Positions 26,090 to 35,827 of a stretch of 64,000 nucleotides of DNA are shown piece by piece (the stretch's first letter is position 1; every line of letters begins with the position of its first letter). The notes beneath the pieces were generated by a model. The model saw only the letters and a list, made by a program, of their open reading frames with translations, was not told the DNA's origin and ran no database searches. The translations under genes and the position numbers were made by a program. Source of the DNA: Sodaliphilus pleomorphus (GTDB taxonomy: Bacteria; Bacteroidota; Bacteroidia; Bacteroidales; Muribaculaceae); NCBI RefSeq assembly GCF_009676955.1, contig NZ_CP045696.1, forward strand, positions 1,619,001 to 1,683,000. The letters run 5' to 3'.

Positions 26090-27058
26090 ATGAAGAAGGT
26101 AATCGAATTTTTGAAAAACTGGACCCTGCCCTGCTCCATCGTGAGCGGGGCAGCCATCTACTATATATTTGCCATGGTGCCTGCGCTCGACGGCGTGGGC
26201 CGGGCGATGAGTCCGGTATTTGACCAGGCACTGCCGTGGTTCCTCTTTGTGATACTGTTTGTGACCTTTTGCAAAATCGACTACAGCAAGATGCGCCCTG
26301 CCCGCTGGCACCTCTACACGAGCCTGGCGCAGGTGGTGATGGTGGTTGTGGTGGTGTTCAGCATCATCTACTTTGACTTGCGCGGTCCCCACCGCGTGCT
26401 CATGGAGTGCGTGCTCACCTGCATCATCGGGCCCTGCGCGGCTGCCTCGGCGGTGGTCACGGCCAAGCTGGGCGGCAGCCTGGAGTCGATGACCACCTAC
26501 ACCTTCATGAGCAACGTGCTCACGGCGGTGATGATACCCATTGCCTTCCCGCTGCTCGAGCACGGAGCCTCGCTGCCGTTCTGGCACATGCTGTGGCTCA
26601 TCTTGCTCAAGGTGTGCGCCGTGCTGGTGGTGCCCATGGGGCTGGCCTACGGGGTGCGGCGGTGGCTGCCGCGGCTCTCGGGCGCCATCGCCGGCGTGCC
26701 CGACCTGGGTTTCTACCTGTGGGGCTGCTCGCTCTCGATCGTGAGCGGCATCACCATGCGCAACATCATGCACGCCCACACCACGGCGACGTTTCTTGTT
26801 GCCACGGCTGTGGTGAGCTTTGTGCTGTGTGTCATTCAGTTCTCGGTGGGGCGCAACATAGGCCGCTACATGGGGGCCAGCACCGAGGCCGGCCAGGGGC
26901 TGGGCCAGAAGAATACCGGTTTTGCAATATGGGTGGCCAGTGCCTATCTCACCCCGCTGGCCACGGTGGGCCCCGGGTGCTACATCTTGTGGCAGAACCT
27001 GGTGAACAGCCTGGAATTGTGGCAGCACCGCCGCATGGAAAAAAAGCATCATGACTGA
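26090..27058 (+). CDS. Bile acid:sodium symporter-like (BASS/SBF) transporter
   Basis: This 322-residue integral membrane protein has about nine or ten hydrophobic helices. Two features recall the BASS/SBF family: CVLTCIIGPCAAASAVVTAKLGGS in the middle (~residue 105-128) and QNTGFAIWVASAYLTPLATVGPGCYILWQNLVNS near the C-terminus, where the family has its conserved N-x-G crossing region. Such carriers move organic anions with Na+ across the inner membrane. The substrate cannot be inferred; bile salts are only the namesake. It is transcribed from its own promoter just after the sigma gene pair. Confidence 0.75.
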   Translation: MKKVIEFLKNWTLPCSIVSGAAIYYIFAMVPALDGVGRAMSPVFDQALPWFLFVILFVTFCKIDYSKMRPARWHLYTSLAQVVMVVVVVFSIIYFDLRGPHRVLMECVLTCIIGPCAAASAVVTAKLGGSLESMTTYTFMSNVLTAVMIPIAFPLLEHGASLPFWHMLWLILLKVCAVLVVPMGLAYGVRRWLPRLSGAIAGVPDLGFYLWGCSLSIVSGITMRNIMHAHTTATFLVATAVVSFVLCVIQFSVGRNIGRYMGASTEAGQGLGQKNTGFAIWVASAYLTPLATVGPGCYILWQNLVNSLELWQHRRMEKKHHD

Positions 27059-27098
27059 AATTTAATCACAAAATCTTGATAATTAGCAGGAATGTTAC

Positions 27099-27106
27099 TA
27101 ACTTTG
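27099..27106 (+). promoter_or_regulatory. -7 promoter element of the DUF177-rpmF unit
   Basis: TAACTTTG matches TAnnTTTG and lies 30 bases before the ATG at 27137. Confidence 0.65.
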
Positions 27107-27136
27107 TGCCGATTTTAACGTTAAAAAGACAGGAAA

Positions 27137-27682
27137 ATGGCCTCATACAAGTTGCCACTCAAGCGCTTGTCGCTTGGTGTTCAGGAATTTACCTATCACT
27201 TGGGCAAGGATTTCTTCAACGATATCGAGCCACTCGAGGTGAGAGGCGGCAACGTTGATGCCGTGGTGAGCGTCGACCGCAAGAGCGACGACATCTACCA
27301 GATAGAGATGACCTTGAAAGGCGAAATCACGATTCCCTGCGACCGCTGCCTCGACGACATGCAATGGGCCGTCGACACCAGCTACGACTTGAGCGTTAAA
27401 GAAGGCGACGAGTATGACGACAGCGTCGACAACGTGCTCACCATACCCTCGCACTGGCGCGAGCTCGACCTGGCGCCGCTGCTGCGCGACACGGTGCTGC
27501 TCACCATTCCCATCAAGCACGTGCACCCCGAGGGGGGCTGCAATGCCCAAATGCTCGAGCGCCTGAGCCAGCACATGGCCGCCGACGAGCCGCTGCGCTC
27601 GGGCCGCGAAGATACAGGAAGCTACAATCTCGGAGACGACCCACGATGGGAGGCTCTGAGAAAACTAAAAGATAACAACTAA
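27137..27682 (+). CDS. DUF177 (YceD) family protein
   Basis: This 181-residue protein has the DUF177 core ITIPCDRCLDDMQWAVDTSYDLSV (~residues 67-90) with its CxxC-type pair, and the acidic VDNVLTIPSHWRELDLAPLLRDTVLLTIPIKHVH segment. DUF177/YceD genes nearly always precede rpmF, and the family is linked to rRNA or ribosome maturation. rpmF follows here after 18 bases, and fabH comes next, the conserved yceD-rpmF-fabH order. Confidence 0.92.
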   Translation: MASYKLPLKRLSLGVQEFTYHLGKDFFNDIEPLEVRGGNVDAVVSVDRKSDDIYQIEMTLKGEITIPCDRCLDDMQWAVDTSYDLSVKEGDEYDDSVDNVLTIPSHWRELDLAPLLRDTVLLTIPIKHVHPEGGCNAQMLERLSQHMAADEPLRSGREDTGSYNLGDDPRWEALRKLKDNN

Positions 27683-27700
27683 AAAAATAAATAAAAGAAA

Positions 27701-27886
27701 ATGGCACATCCTAAACGTAGACAATCAAAGACTCGCACAGCCAAGCGCCGCACCCACGACGTGGCTGTAGCTCCAACTATTGCACAATGCCCCAACTGCG
27801 GCGCATGGCATGTTTATCACACAGTATGCCCCGAGTGCGGTTACTACCGCGGCAAGAAGGTGACTGGTGAGGAAGCAGCAGTGTAA
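27701..27886 (+). CDS. rpmF: 50S ribosomal protein L32
   Basis: This 61-residue protein has the basic N-terminus MAHPKRRQSKTRTAKRRTHD typical of bL32. It has a zinc-ribbon with two cysteine pairs (CPNCGAW and CPECGYY). It is a structural protein of the large ribosomal subunit. It is co-transcribed with the DUF177 gene, 18 bases upstream. Confidence 0.97.
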   Translation: MAHPKRRQSKTRTAKRRTHDVAVAPTIAQCPNCGAWHVYHTVCPECGYYRGKKVTGEEAAV

Positions 27887-28110
27887 AGAAAAATAGATGT
27901 GGCACTGTGCAGCGCCGCCCCCTATTGCACACGCAGCAGCGGGCCTCTTGCACAGGCGGCATGATCTTTTTTTCAGGCAATAGAAAAATTTTTTTTAAAA
28001 AAGTCTCGTGTATCCTAAGTAACGCTGCTCAACAAGAGGTGCTATTTAGGATATACTTACTTTTAAGCGAGAGAGACAGTTATTCTTATTAAGAAAGAAA
28101 CAGAAACGAT

Positions 28111-29094
28111 ATGCTGAACGCTAAAATAAGTGGTATTGCCTCTTACCTGCCCGACGACGTGCTCACCAACGACGACCTGGCGCAGATGGTGGATACCAAC
28201 GATGAGTGGATTACTACACGCGTGGGCATCAAGGAGCGCCGTGTGCTGAAGAAAGACGTGGGTTCTTCCTACATGGGCATCAAGGCAGTGAAGAAGCTGC
28301 TCGAGGAGACCGGCACCAACCCCGACGACGTCGACTTGCTCATATGCGCCACATCCAACCCCGATTACCGCTTCCCCTCGACAGCATCGGTGATTTTACA
28401 TCACTGCGACATGGAGAAGAAATGCTACGGCTACGACATTCAGGCCGCCTGTGCTGGCTTTATCGTGGCCACCTACGACGCTGCGGCCTACATCAAGAGT
28501 GGCCTTTACAAGAAGGTGATCGTGGTGTGTGCCGAGAAGATGACCTCGATGGTCAACTACAAGGACCGCTCGACGTGCCCGCTCTTTGGCGACGGTGCGG
28601 CAGCCGTGCTCATGGAGCCCACCGAGGAGCCTGTGGGCTTCCAAGACGGTGTGTTTCACGTCGACGGCAGCGGCCTCGAGCACCTGCTTTACAGGGCAGG
28701 CGGCAGCGCGCACCCCACAAGTCACGCTACTATCGACGCCGACGAGAACTGCCTCTACCAGGAGGGACGCCCCGTGTACCGCCACGCTGTGATCGACATG
28801 CTCACCTCGAGCCAGGAAATCATGAAGCGCAACAACCTCACGTGCGACGACATCCAGTGGTTTGTGCCCCATCAGGCCAACCTGCGCATCATCGAGGCTG
28901 TGGGCGGCCGCCTGGGCATAAGCGACGACAAGGTGCTGGTCAACATCCAGCACGTGGGCAACACGAGCGCTGCATCTATCCCCATCTGCCTCGACGAGTA
29001 CAAGTCGCGGCTCAAGAAGGGCGACAAGATTGTGCTCACCGCCTTCGGCGCCGGCTTCACCTGGGGAGCTTCCTACCTGATCTGGGCCATCTAA
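28111..29094 (+). CDS. fabH: 3-oxoacyl-ACP synthase III (FabH)
   Basis: This 327-residue thiolase-fold enzyme condenses acetyl-CoA with malonyl-ACP to start fatty-acid synthesis. The catalytic triad is complete: Cys114 in DIQAACAGF, His254 in WFVPHQANLRI, and Asn284 in QHVGNTSAASIP. The C-terminal GAGFTWGASYLI is typical. The gene follows rpmF after a 224-base gap that includes a long AT run, so it may have its own promoter; I see no perfect TAnnTTTG there. Confidence 0.97.
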   Translation: MLNAKISGIASYLPDDVLTNDDLAQMVDTNDEWITTRVGIKERRVLKKDVGSSYMGIKAVKKLLEETGTNPDDVDLLICATSNPDYRFPSTASVILHHCDMEKKCYGYDIQAACAGFIVATYDAAAYIKSGLYKKVIVVCAEKMTSMVNYKDRSTCPLFGDGAAAVLMEPTEEPVGFQDGVFHVDGSGLEHLLYRAGGSAHPTSHATIDADENCLYQEGRPVYRHAVIDMLTSSQEIMKRNNLTCDDIQWFVPHQANLRIIEAVGGRLGISDDKVLVNIQHVGNTSAASIPICLDEYKSRLKKGDKIVLTAFGAGFTWGASYLIWAI

Positions 29095-29146
29095 TGTTGA
29101 ATATTTCTCACCGCCCCTCGATAAAGGAGCGGCGGTGACCCACGAT

Positions 29147-29195
29147 AAAAATGCATCACACCACCACACCTGGACAAGCGATGCATTTTTGTTGT
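29147..29195 (+). terminator. Terminator after fabH
   Basis: An 11-base inverted repeat (AAAAATGCATC at 29147-29157, GATGCATTTTT at 29180-29190) ends in T-rich sequence. A second hairpin (CACCGCC/GGCGGTG) lies just upstream. Confidence 0.6.
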
Positions 29196-29290
29196 ATTAA
29201 AGCCAGGGCTTGGCTACCGCCCATGGCCGCTGGCGGCATAAAAAAAAGTAATGTTTCACACTGCAATCACACAACACAACAGCAACAACA

Positions 29291-30175
29291 ATGCATAGAG
29301 CTGGATTTGTAAACATAGTGGGCAACCCCAACGTGGGCAAGTCGACCCTGAGCAACCTGCTGGTGGGCGAGCGCCTGTCGATCATCACCAACAAGTCGCA
29401 GACCACCCGCCACCGCATCATGGGCATCGTGAACGGCGACGACTACCAAATCGTGTTCAGCGACACGCCTGGCGTGCTCAAGCCCAAGTTTAAGTTGCAA
29501 GAGAGCATGCTGGAGTACTCCAAGGGCGCCCTGGTCGATGCCGACATCCTGCTCTATGTGACCGATGTGGTGGAAGACGCCACCAAGAACATGGACTTTC
29601 TGGCCAAGGTGGCCAAGGAGAAGATACCCATATTGCTGGTCATCAACAAGATCGACCTGCTCACGGGCGGCCAGCAACAGCTTGAGGCCATCGTCGACAA
29701 GTGGCGCCAGCTGCTGCCCCAGGCCGAGATATTCCCCACCAGCGCCAAGGTGAACTTCAACGTCGACCAGCTCATGCGGCGCATCGTGGAGCTCCTGCCC
29801 GAGAACCCGCCCTACTTTGGCAAAGACGCCCTCACCGACCGCTCGAGCCGCTTCTTTGTGACCGAGATCGTGCGCGAGAAGATACTGCTCGACTACGACA
29901 AGGAGGTGCCCTATGCCACGCAGGTGATTGTGGAGCAGTTCCAGGAGAGCGAGACCGAGATTCACATCATGGCCGTTATCTATGTCGAGCGCGAGAGCCA
30001 GAAGGGCATCATCATAGGGCACGGCGGCAGCAAGCTCAAGCGTGTGGGCACCGAGGCCCGCAAAGACATCGAGAAGTTCTTTGGCAAGCACGTGTACCTG
30101 CAGCTCTATGTGAAGGTAGAGAAGGACTGGCGCAACCAGGAGAGCAAGCTCAAGGCCTTCGGCTACATCGAATAA
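29291..30175 (+). CDS. era: GTPase Era
   Basis: This 294-residue protein has the G1 motif GNPNVGKST at residues 11-19, G3 DTPG near residue 58, and G4 NKID near residue 119. A C-terminal KH domain contains [24 protein letters not shown]. Era binds the 3' end of 16S rRNA through the KH domain and is required for 30S assembly. A second ribosome-assembly GTPase, der, follows after 73 bases, a sensible functional pair. Confidence 0.97.
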   Translation: MHRAGFVNIVGNPNVGKSTLSNLLVGERLSIITNKSQTTRHRIMGIVNGDDYQIVFSDTPGVLKPKFKLQESMLEYSKGALVDADILLYVTDVVEDATKNMDFLAKVAKEKIPILLVINKIDLLTGGQQQLEAIVDKWRQLLPQAEIFPTSAKVNFNVDQLMRRIVELLPENPPYFGKDALTDRSSRFFVTEIVREKILLDYDKEVPYATQVIVEQFQESETEIHIMAVIYVERESQKGIIIGHGGSKLKRVGTEARKDIEKFFGKHVYLQLYVKVEKDWRNQESKLKAFGYIE

Positions 30176-30248
30176 ACGCAACAACAACACCGAACATCGC
30201 CTCATGCCTGCGGGCATGGGAAAAAAACACAGAATATATAAAAAATAC

Positions 30249-31562
30249 ATGGGAAGATTAATAGCAATAGTGGGACGCCCCAACGTGGGCAAGTCAACCC
30301 TGTTTAACCGCTTGACCAAGACGCGCGCCGCCATTGTGAACGACACCAGCGGCACCACGCGCGACCGCCAGTATGGCAAGACCGAGTGGAACGGCATGGA
30401 AATGTCGGTGGTCGACACCGGCGGCTGGGTGGTGAACAGCGACGATATCTTTGAAGGCGAAATCAACAAGCAGGTGCAACTGGCCATCGACGAGGCCGAC
30501 GTCATCCTGTTTATGGTCGACATCAAGGGCGGTGTGACCGACCTCGATGAGATGGTGGCCTCGATACTGCGTCGCAGCAACAAGCCCGTGATAGTGGTCA
30601 CCAACAAGGACGACAACAACGAGGGCATCTATGCCGAGGCCGAGTTTTACTCGCTGGGTCTGGGCCAGCCCTACTCGATATCGGCCATCAACGGCACGGG
30701 CACAGGCGACCTGCTCGACGAGGTGGTGCGCAAGATGCCCAAAGAGGAGGTTGAGAGCGTCGACGAGAGCCTGCCCCGCTTTGCCATCGTGGGGCGGCCC
30801 AATGCCGGCAAGTCGTCGCTCATCAACGCGCTCATGGACGAGCAGCGCAACATCGTGACCGACATTGCCGGCACCACGCGCGACAGCATCTACTCGCGCT
30901 ACAACAAGTTTGGCTTCGACTTCTACCTGGTCGACACGGCCGGCATACGCAAGAAGAACAAGGTGAACGAGGACATCGAGTACTACTCGGTGCTGCGCTC
31001 GATACGCGCCATCGAGTACAGCGATGTGTGCATTCTCATCATCGATGCCACGCGAGGCATCGAGAGCCAGGACGTGAACATCTTCTCCATCATCGAGAAA
31101 AACCGCAAGGGCCTCGTGGTGCTGGTCAACAAGTGGGACATTGCCCACGACAAGAGCATGAAGAGCATCGACTACATGGAGCAGACCATCAAGGCCCGCT
31201 TTGCCCCGTTCACCGACTTTCCCATCGTCTTCGGGTCGGCGCTCACCAAGCAGCGCATTTTCAAGGTGCTGCAAGAGGCCATCAACGTGCAGGAGAACCG
31301 CAAGCGCATCATCCCCACCTCGCAGCTCAACAACGCCATGCAGGAAATCATAGGTGCCTACCCGCCCCCTGCCACCAAGGGCAAGCTCGTGAAGATCAAG
31401 TATGTGACCATGCTCAAAGAGGCCAAGGTGCCCACTTTTGTCTTCTTCTGCAACTTGCCGCAGTGGATCAAGGACCCCTACAAGCGCTATCTCGAGAACC
31501 AGATACGCGAGCGGTGGAATTTTGCCGGCACGCCTATTAACCTGTATTTCAGGCAGAAGTGA
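30249..31562 (+). CDS. der: GTPase Der (EngA)
   Basis: This 437-residue protein has two consecutive G domains, with G1 motifs GRPNVGKST (residues 9-17) and GRPNAGKSS (residues 182-190), each followed by DT(G/A)G and NK(D/W)D motifs. A C-terminal KH-like domain follows. Der acts in 50S ribosome assembly. The ATG at 30249 was chosen because family members start [16 protein letters not shown]; the longer reading from 30204 adds an unconserved tail. Confidence 0.97.
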   Translation: MGRLIAIVGRPNVGKSTLFNRLTKTRAAIVNDTSGTTRDRQYGKTEWNGMEMSVVDTGGWVVNSDDIFEGEINKQVQLAIDEADVILFMVDIKGGVTDLDEMVASILRRSNKPVIVVTNKDDNNEGIYAEAEFYSLGLGQPYSISAINGTGTGDLLDEVVRKMPKEEVESVDESLPRFAIVGRPNAGKSSLINALMDEQRNIVTDIAGTTRDSIYSRYNKFGFDFYLVDTAGIRKKNKVNEDIEYYSVLRSIRAIEYSDVCILIIDATRGIESQDVNIFSIIEKNRKGLVVLVNKWDIAHDKSMKSIDYMEQTIKARFAPFTDFPIVFGSALTKQRIFKVLQEAINVQENRKRIIPTSQLNNAMQEIIGAYPPPATKGKLVKIKYVTMLKEAKVPTFVFFCNLPQWIKDPYKRYLENQIRERWNFAGTPINLYFRQK

Positions 31563-31574
31563 GCACGCCGCGAC

Positions 31575-31618
31575 ACCACACTGCGACTGCGTGGCATTGA
31601 AGGCGTGTGTGGTTTTAA
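31575..31618 (+). terminator. Possible terminator after der
   Basis: A 7-base stem (ACCACAC at 31575-31581, GTGTGGT at 31607-31613) is followed by TTTAATG. The T run is short. Confidence 0.4.
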
Positions 31619-31682
31619 TGTTTGTTATAATTTATTGACTGTTTTTTAGCACTTTTTTTGATGAAAAATAAGAAATGTGCAC

Positions 31683-31690
31683 TATCTTTG
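31683..31690 (+). promoter_or_regulatory. Promoter of the candidate small RNA
   Basis: TATCTTTG matches TAnnTTTG. A TTTG at 31657-31660, with 22 bases between the two, could be the -33 element. Confidence 0.6.
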
Positions 31691-31811
31691 TGATGCTAAT
31701 CAAGAAAGACATCACAAGAAATAAAATAGGACGAACAACAAAAATTATATACTTGAATTTTGGTTATGATGAAAGTGTGCTTTTGTGAAAAAGTGCACTT
31801 TTATTTTTTTT
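31691..31811 (+). ncRNA. Candidate small RNA (or tiny mRNA) between der and the DUF2723 gene
   Basis: A promoter element ends at 31690. A strong terminator lies at 31772-31811: nine pairs (two G-U) plus four A-T pairs closed by a GTGA tetraloop (GNRA type), then TTATTTTTTTT. The transcript would be about 110-120 bases. It contains a 31-codon frame (31693-31788, MLIKKDITRNKIG...) whose ATG lies only 3 bases after the -7 element and whose stop is inside the terminator hairpin. A regulatory RNA therefore seems more likely than a peptide, but a leaderless peptide is not excluded. Confidence 0.55.
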
Positions 31812-31904
31812 GTCATCGGCCCTGCCGGTGCGCGGGTGCGGGTGAAAAAGGTTTAAAATCATGGCTGTGTGAGGCTGGGAGACAATTTTTCAGAAAATTA
31901 TAGT

Positions 31905-31912
31905 TATCTTTG
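31905..31912 (+). promoter_or_regulatory. -7 promoter element of the DUF2723 gene
   Basis: TATCTTTG matches TAnnTTTG and lies 87 bases before the ATG at 32000. The rest of the 31812-31904 gap shows nothing recognisable. Confidence 0.6.
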
Positions 31913-31999
31913 CACGATTGTGGTGGCAATTAGAGCCACATTGCACAGGTTTTGAGAAAAAACAATCAAAACATATCATAGTTTAATCATCAACAACCG

Positions 32000-34900
32000 A
32001 TGAAGAAATACAACATTATCAACAACACGCTGGGTTGGATCATCTTTGCGGTGGCGGCATTCACCTACCTGTCGACCATTGAGCCAACGGCGAGTTACTG
32101 GGACTGCCCTGAGTTTGTGGCTCAGGCGTTCAAGAGCGAGGTGGGCCACCCGCCTGGCAACCCCATCTTTATTTTGGCAGGTCGCTTTGCCGCCAATTTT
32201 GCCGGCGGCGATGTGATGAAAGTGGCCAAGTGTGTAAACGCAATGTCGGCGCTGCTGAGCGCTGCCACCATCCTGCTGCTGTTCTGGACGATTACTCACC
32301 TGGTGAAGAGACTGGTGGTGCGCGACGGCGAGGACGACAAGATGAGCCTTGCGCAGTACCTTGTGGTGATGGGCAGCGGCGTGTGCGGTGCCCTGGCCTA
32401 CACGTGGAGCGACACGTTCTGGTTCTCGGCCGTCGAGGCCGAGGTTTATGCCTTCTCGTCGTTCTGCACGGCGCTGGTGTTCTGGCTCATACTCAAGTGG
32501 GAGAACCGGGCCAGCGAGCCGCAGAGCGACCGGTGGATCATCCTCATCGCCTACGTGTTTGGCTTCTCGCTGGGTGTGCACCTGCTCAACCTGCTGTGCA
32601 TCCCGGCCATTGCCCTGGTATTCTACTACCGCAACTACAAGAACACCACGGTGACGGGCTCGCTCATCACGCTGGCCATCTCGTTTGCGGTCATTGTGCT
32701 CATCTTGTGGGGCTTGGAGCCAGGCTTTGTGGAGCTGGGCGGCTACTTCGACTATTTCTTTGTCAATGTGCTGGGCGTGCCCTACAACGTGGGTGTTGTG
32801 GTCTATGCCGTGCTCACGCTGGCAGCCTTCGGGTGGTGCATCTATGAGCTGCACCGCGGCGGCAGCGACAAGGCCATATCGTGGTCGTTCTTCCTGAGCA
32901 TCTTCATGTCGGGTATCCCGTTTATAGGCGAGAGCATGTTTATCCCCGTCGTCATCCTTGTGGCGTTGGGCCTGTATCTGTTCCGCTTCATGAAGAAGGT
33001 GCCGGTGCGCATCTTCTCCAACGTGATACTGAGCATACTCATGATCTTCATAGGCTTCACGTGCTACTCGCTCATCATCGTGCGCAGCAATGCCAACACG
33101 CCGCTCGACGAGAACTCGCCCAACAGCATGTTTGCCCTCTCGGGCTACCTGAGCCGCGACCAGTATGGCAAGACGCCGCTGCTCTACGGCCAGGTCTACA
33201 CGGCCACCACGCCGCAGTACCAGAGCGACGAAAACGGCCGCGCCACGGCCCGCATGACCAAGGGGGCGAAACAGTATACCCGCGTGGTGAAGACCCATGC
33301 CGGCGAGCCCGACAGGTATATCATGAAGGGCTACAACGGCGACCTTGTGTATCCCCGCGAGATGTGCATGCTGTTTCCGCGTGTGTGGTCGGCCCAGCAC
33401 ACCGACTACTACAACAGCTACTTCAACGTGCAGGAGAACCCCTTCGACAACGTGCTGGCCACCATCGTGGTCGATGCCGACGGCAACCCCGACACGCGCT
33501 TCCAGCAGTCGCAGCAGTTGCTGCCCCGGCCCTCGTTTGCCGACAATCTTGACTTCTTCTTTGGCTACCAGCTCAACTACATGTACTTCCGCTACTTCAT
33601 GTGGAACTTTGCCGGCCGCCAGAACGACATACAGGGTCTCAACGGGCAGAGCGGCGACGTGACCCGCGGCAACTGGATATCGGGCATCCCGGCCATCGAC
33701 AACGCCCGCCTGGGCGACCAGAGCCTCATGCCCACCGACTACACCACAGGCAACAAGGGGCACAACGTGTTCTACTGCCTGCCGTTGCTGCTGGGCATCA
33801 TAGGCCTGCTGTGGCAAGCCTTTGCCGGCAAGCGCGGCATCGAGCAATTCTGGGTGGTGTTTTTCCTGTTCTTCATGACGGGCATCGCCATTGTGCTCTA
33901 CCTCAACCAGCCACCCTTGCAGCCGCGTGAGCGCGACTATGCCTATGCTGGCTCGTTCTATGCTTTCGCTATATGGATAGGCATGGGCGTGGCCGGGCTG
34001 TGGCGTGCAGCGGTGTGGCTGCTCACTAAGGGCAAGAAAGCCAAGACCGAGAATGAAGCTGCCCAGATCGACCGCCAGGCCAGCTCGAGCACTCCCGCCC
34101 TGGCCATGGCTGTGGTGGCTGCTGTGATAGGCCTGCTGGTGCCCTTGCAGATGGTGAGCCAGACGTGGGACGACCACGACCGGTCCAACCGCTATGCCTG
34201 CCACGACTTCGGCATGAACTACCTGTCGAGCGTGGCGCCCAACGGCATCATCTTCACCAACGGCGACAACGACACCTTCCCGCTGTGGTACCTGCAGGAG
34301 GTGGAGGGCTACCGCACCGACGTGCGCGTGGTGAACCTCTCCTACCTGGCTACCGACTGGTATATCTCGCAGATGCAGCGTGCTGCCTACCAATCCAAGC
34401 CGCTGCCCATGCTGGCCGGCCCCACCACCTATGCCTACGACTCGCGCCAGGGCAACCTGATCGACGGTGGCGACACCGATACCAAGATGAGCGTGGACCA
34501 AGCCTTGACAAAGGACTATAGCGACAACAGCGACACCAGCGACGATGGCCACGTGACCGGCCACCTGCCCTCGGGCAACCTCTATATCCCGGCCAACGTC
34601 GACGCTGCCGTGGCTGCCGGCATCATCAAGAAGAGCCAGGCCGACCAGGCACAGAGCAACATCGACATCGACCTGCTTGCTGCTCACCGCGGCGAGCCGA
34701 CCATTCAGCTCACCTCGAGCGACCTGATGGCCCTCGACATCATCAACGCCAGCATCAAGGGCGGCTGGAAGCGTCCCTGCTACTTTGCCTGCACGGTCGA
34801 CAACCGCCTCTACACCGTGTATTCACCCTACCTGCAGAACACGGGCATGGCCTACCAGATCACCCCGTTGCGCACGCAGAGCATGGGCCAGGACCCCGTG

Positions 34901-35719
34901 TGCAACACCGACACGATGTATCGCAACGTGACCGAGCGCTTCCGTTGGGGCGGTCTTGACCAGCCCGATGCCGAGAAGAAGCTCTATCTCGACGAGACCG
35001 TGCGGCGCATGGTATCGACCACCCGCAGCCAGATGATCAACCTGGCCGGCGACCTGGCCAACGAGGCCGACACCTTCAAGCTGGCCGGCGACAAGGCCCG
35101 GGCGCAACAGCGCGTGAAGATGGCACTCAACGTGCTCGACCTCATGGTCAAGAAGATGCCTGAGCGCGTGTGCCCCTACTCGTTTGTGATCTTCAACGAC
35201 AGCTACATCAGTGCCAAGATGGCCATGAGCCAGGTCTATGAGCAGCTCAGCAAGACGGCCTCGCGCCCCGACCTGCACAGCAAGGCCGTGGCCCTGCTCG
35301 AGCAAGACGCCATGCGCTACTCGCAGTGGCTCAAGTTCGAGGCATCGCTGCCCGAGGGGCTTGGCATGTGTGATCAGGACCGCAACGTGTGCAATGCCTT
35401 CTATCCGCAGCTCATGATGTACTACAAGCAGATCAATGCCGGCGGCTACAATGCCCTGTTGCAAAAGCTCAGGGCCCACGGTGTGAATACCAACCAGGTT
35501 GAGTACAACATCAAGGCTCTCTTGCGCCAGCAGCAGCAATACCAGCAGCAAAGCATGATCGAGGCCCAGCGTGCAGCAGCGGCCGCAGTCGACAGCACTG
35601 CCCCCCAGGGCCAGAACATGCCCGGGCAGGGCGGCGACCAGGACGGCAACAGCAACCCGCTCATGGGCTTGCAGGGCATGCCTGGCGGCAGCGGTGAGGG
35701 CGACGACCAGCGTCAATAA
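32000..35719 (+). CDS. DUF2723 membrane protein (putative protein/lipid glycosyltransferase)
   Basis: This 1239-residue protein starts with the DUF2723 domain: a first membrane segment, then TIEPTASYWDCPEFVAQAFKSEVGHPPGNP. In GT-C type glycosyltransferases acidic residues at this place hold the donor. About a dozen hydrophobic helices follow over the first ~700 residues, then a soluble part with GDNDTFPLWYLQEVEGYRTDVRVVNLSYL, also characteristic of the family. The last ~80 residues are rich in Gln, Gly and Pro and look disordered. Known members are Bacteroidetes-specific and resemble protein O-mannosyltransferases; the role in protein O-glycosylation or envelope glycan synthesis is inferred. 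Confidence 0.88.
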   Translation: MKKYNIINNTLGWIIFAVAAFTYLSTIEPTASYWDCPEFVAQAFKSEVGHPPGNPIFILAGRFAANFAGGDVMKVAKCVNAMSALLSAATILLLFWTITHLVKRLVVRDGEDDKMSLAQYLVVMGSGVCGALAYTWSDTFWFSAVEAEVYAFSSFCTALVFWLILKWENRASEPQSDRWIILIAYVFGFSLGVHLLNLLCIPAIALVFYYRNYKNTTVTGSLITLAISFAVIVLILWGLEPGFVELGGYFDYFFVNVLGVPYNVGVVVYAVLTLAAFGWCIYELHRGGSDKAISWSFFLSIFMSGIPFIGESMFIPVVILVALGLYLFRFMKKVPVRIFSNVILSILMIFIGFTCYSLIIVRSNANTPLDENSPNSMFALSGYLSRDQYGKTPLLYGQVYTATTPQYQSDENGRATARMTKGAKQYTRVVKTHAGEPDRYIMKGYNGDLVYPREMCMLFPRVWSAQHTDYYNSYFNVQENPFDNVLATIVVDADGNPDTRFQQSQQLLPRPSFADNLDFFFGYQLNYMYFRYFMWNFAGRQNDIQGLNGQSGDVTRGNWISGIPAIDNARLGDQSLMPTDYTTGNKGHNVFYCLPLLLGIIGLLWQAFAGKRGIEQFWVVFFLFFMTGIAIVLYLNQPPLQPRERDYAYAGSFYAFAIWIGMGVAGLWRAAVWLLTKGKKAKTENEAAQIDRQASSSTPALAMAVVAAVIGLLVPLQMVSQTWDDHDRSNRYACHDFGMNYLSSVAPNGIIFTNGDNDTFPLWYLQEVEGYRTDVRVVNLSYLATDWYISQMQRAAYQSKPLPMLAGPTTYAYDSRQGNLIDGGDTDTKMSVDQALTKDYSDNSDTSDDGHVTGHLPSGNLYIPANVDAAVAAGIIKKSQADQAQSNIDIDLLAAHRGEPTIQLTSSDLMALDIINASIKGGWKRPCYFACTVDNRLYTVYSPYLQNTGMAYQITPLRTQSMGQDPVCNTDTMYRNVTERFRWGGLDQPDAEKKLYLDETVRRMVSTTRSQMINLAGDLANEADTFKLAGDKARAQQRVKMALNVLDLMVKKMPERVCPYSFVIFNDSYISAKMAMSQVYEQLSKTASRPDLHSKAVALLEQDAMRYSQWLKFEASLPEGLGMCDQDRNVCNAFYPQLMMYYKQINAGGYNALLQKLRAHGVNTNQVEYNIKALLRQQQQYQQQSMIEAQRAAAAAVDSTAPQGQNMPGQGGDQDGNSNPLMGLQGMPGGSGEGDDQRQ

Positions 35720-35735
35720 AATCTGAAAACTGTCA

Positions 35736-35784
35736 AAGACGGGCGGAATTGCTTGATGATCTCATCTCCGCTCGTCTTTTTTTT
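35736..35784 (+). terminator. Rho-independent terminator after the DUF2723 gene
   Basis: A 12-base stem (AAGACGGGCGGA at 35736-35747, TCCGCTCGTCTT at 35767-35778, one G-U pair) is followed by a run of Ts. Confidence 0.85.
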
Positions 35785-35827
35785 ATTTTCTTCTCACAAT
35801 TCACAATTCAAGTAAAATAGATATGCA

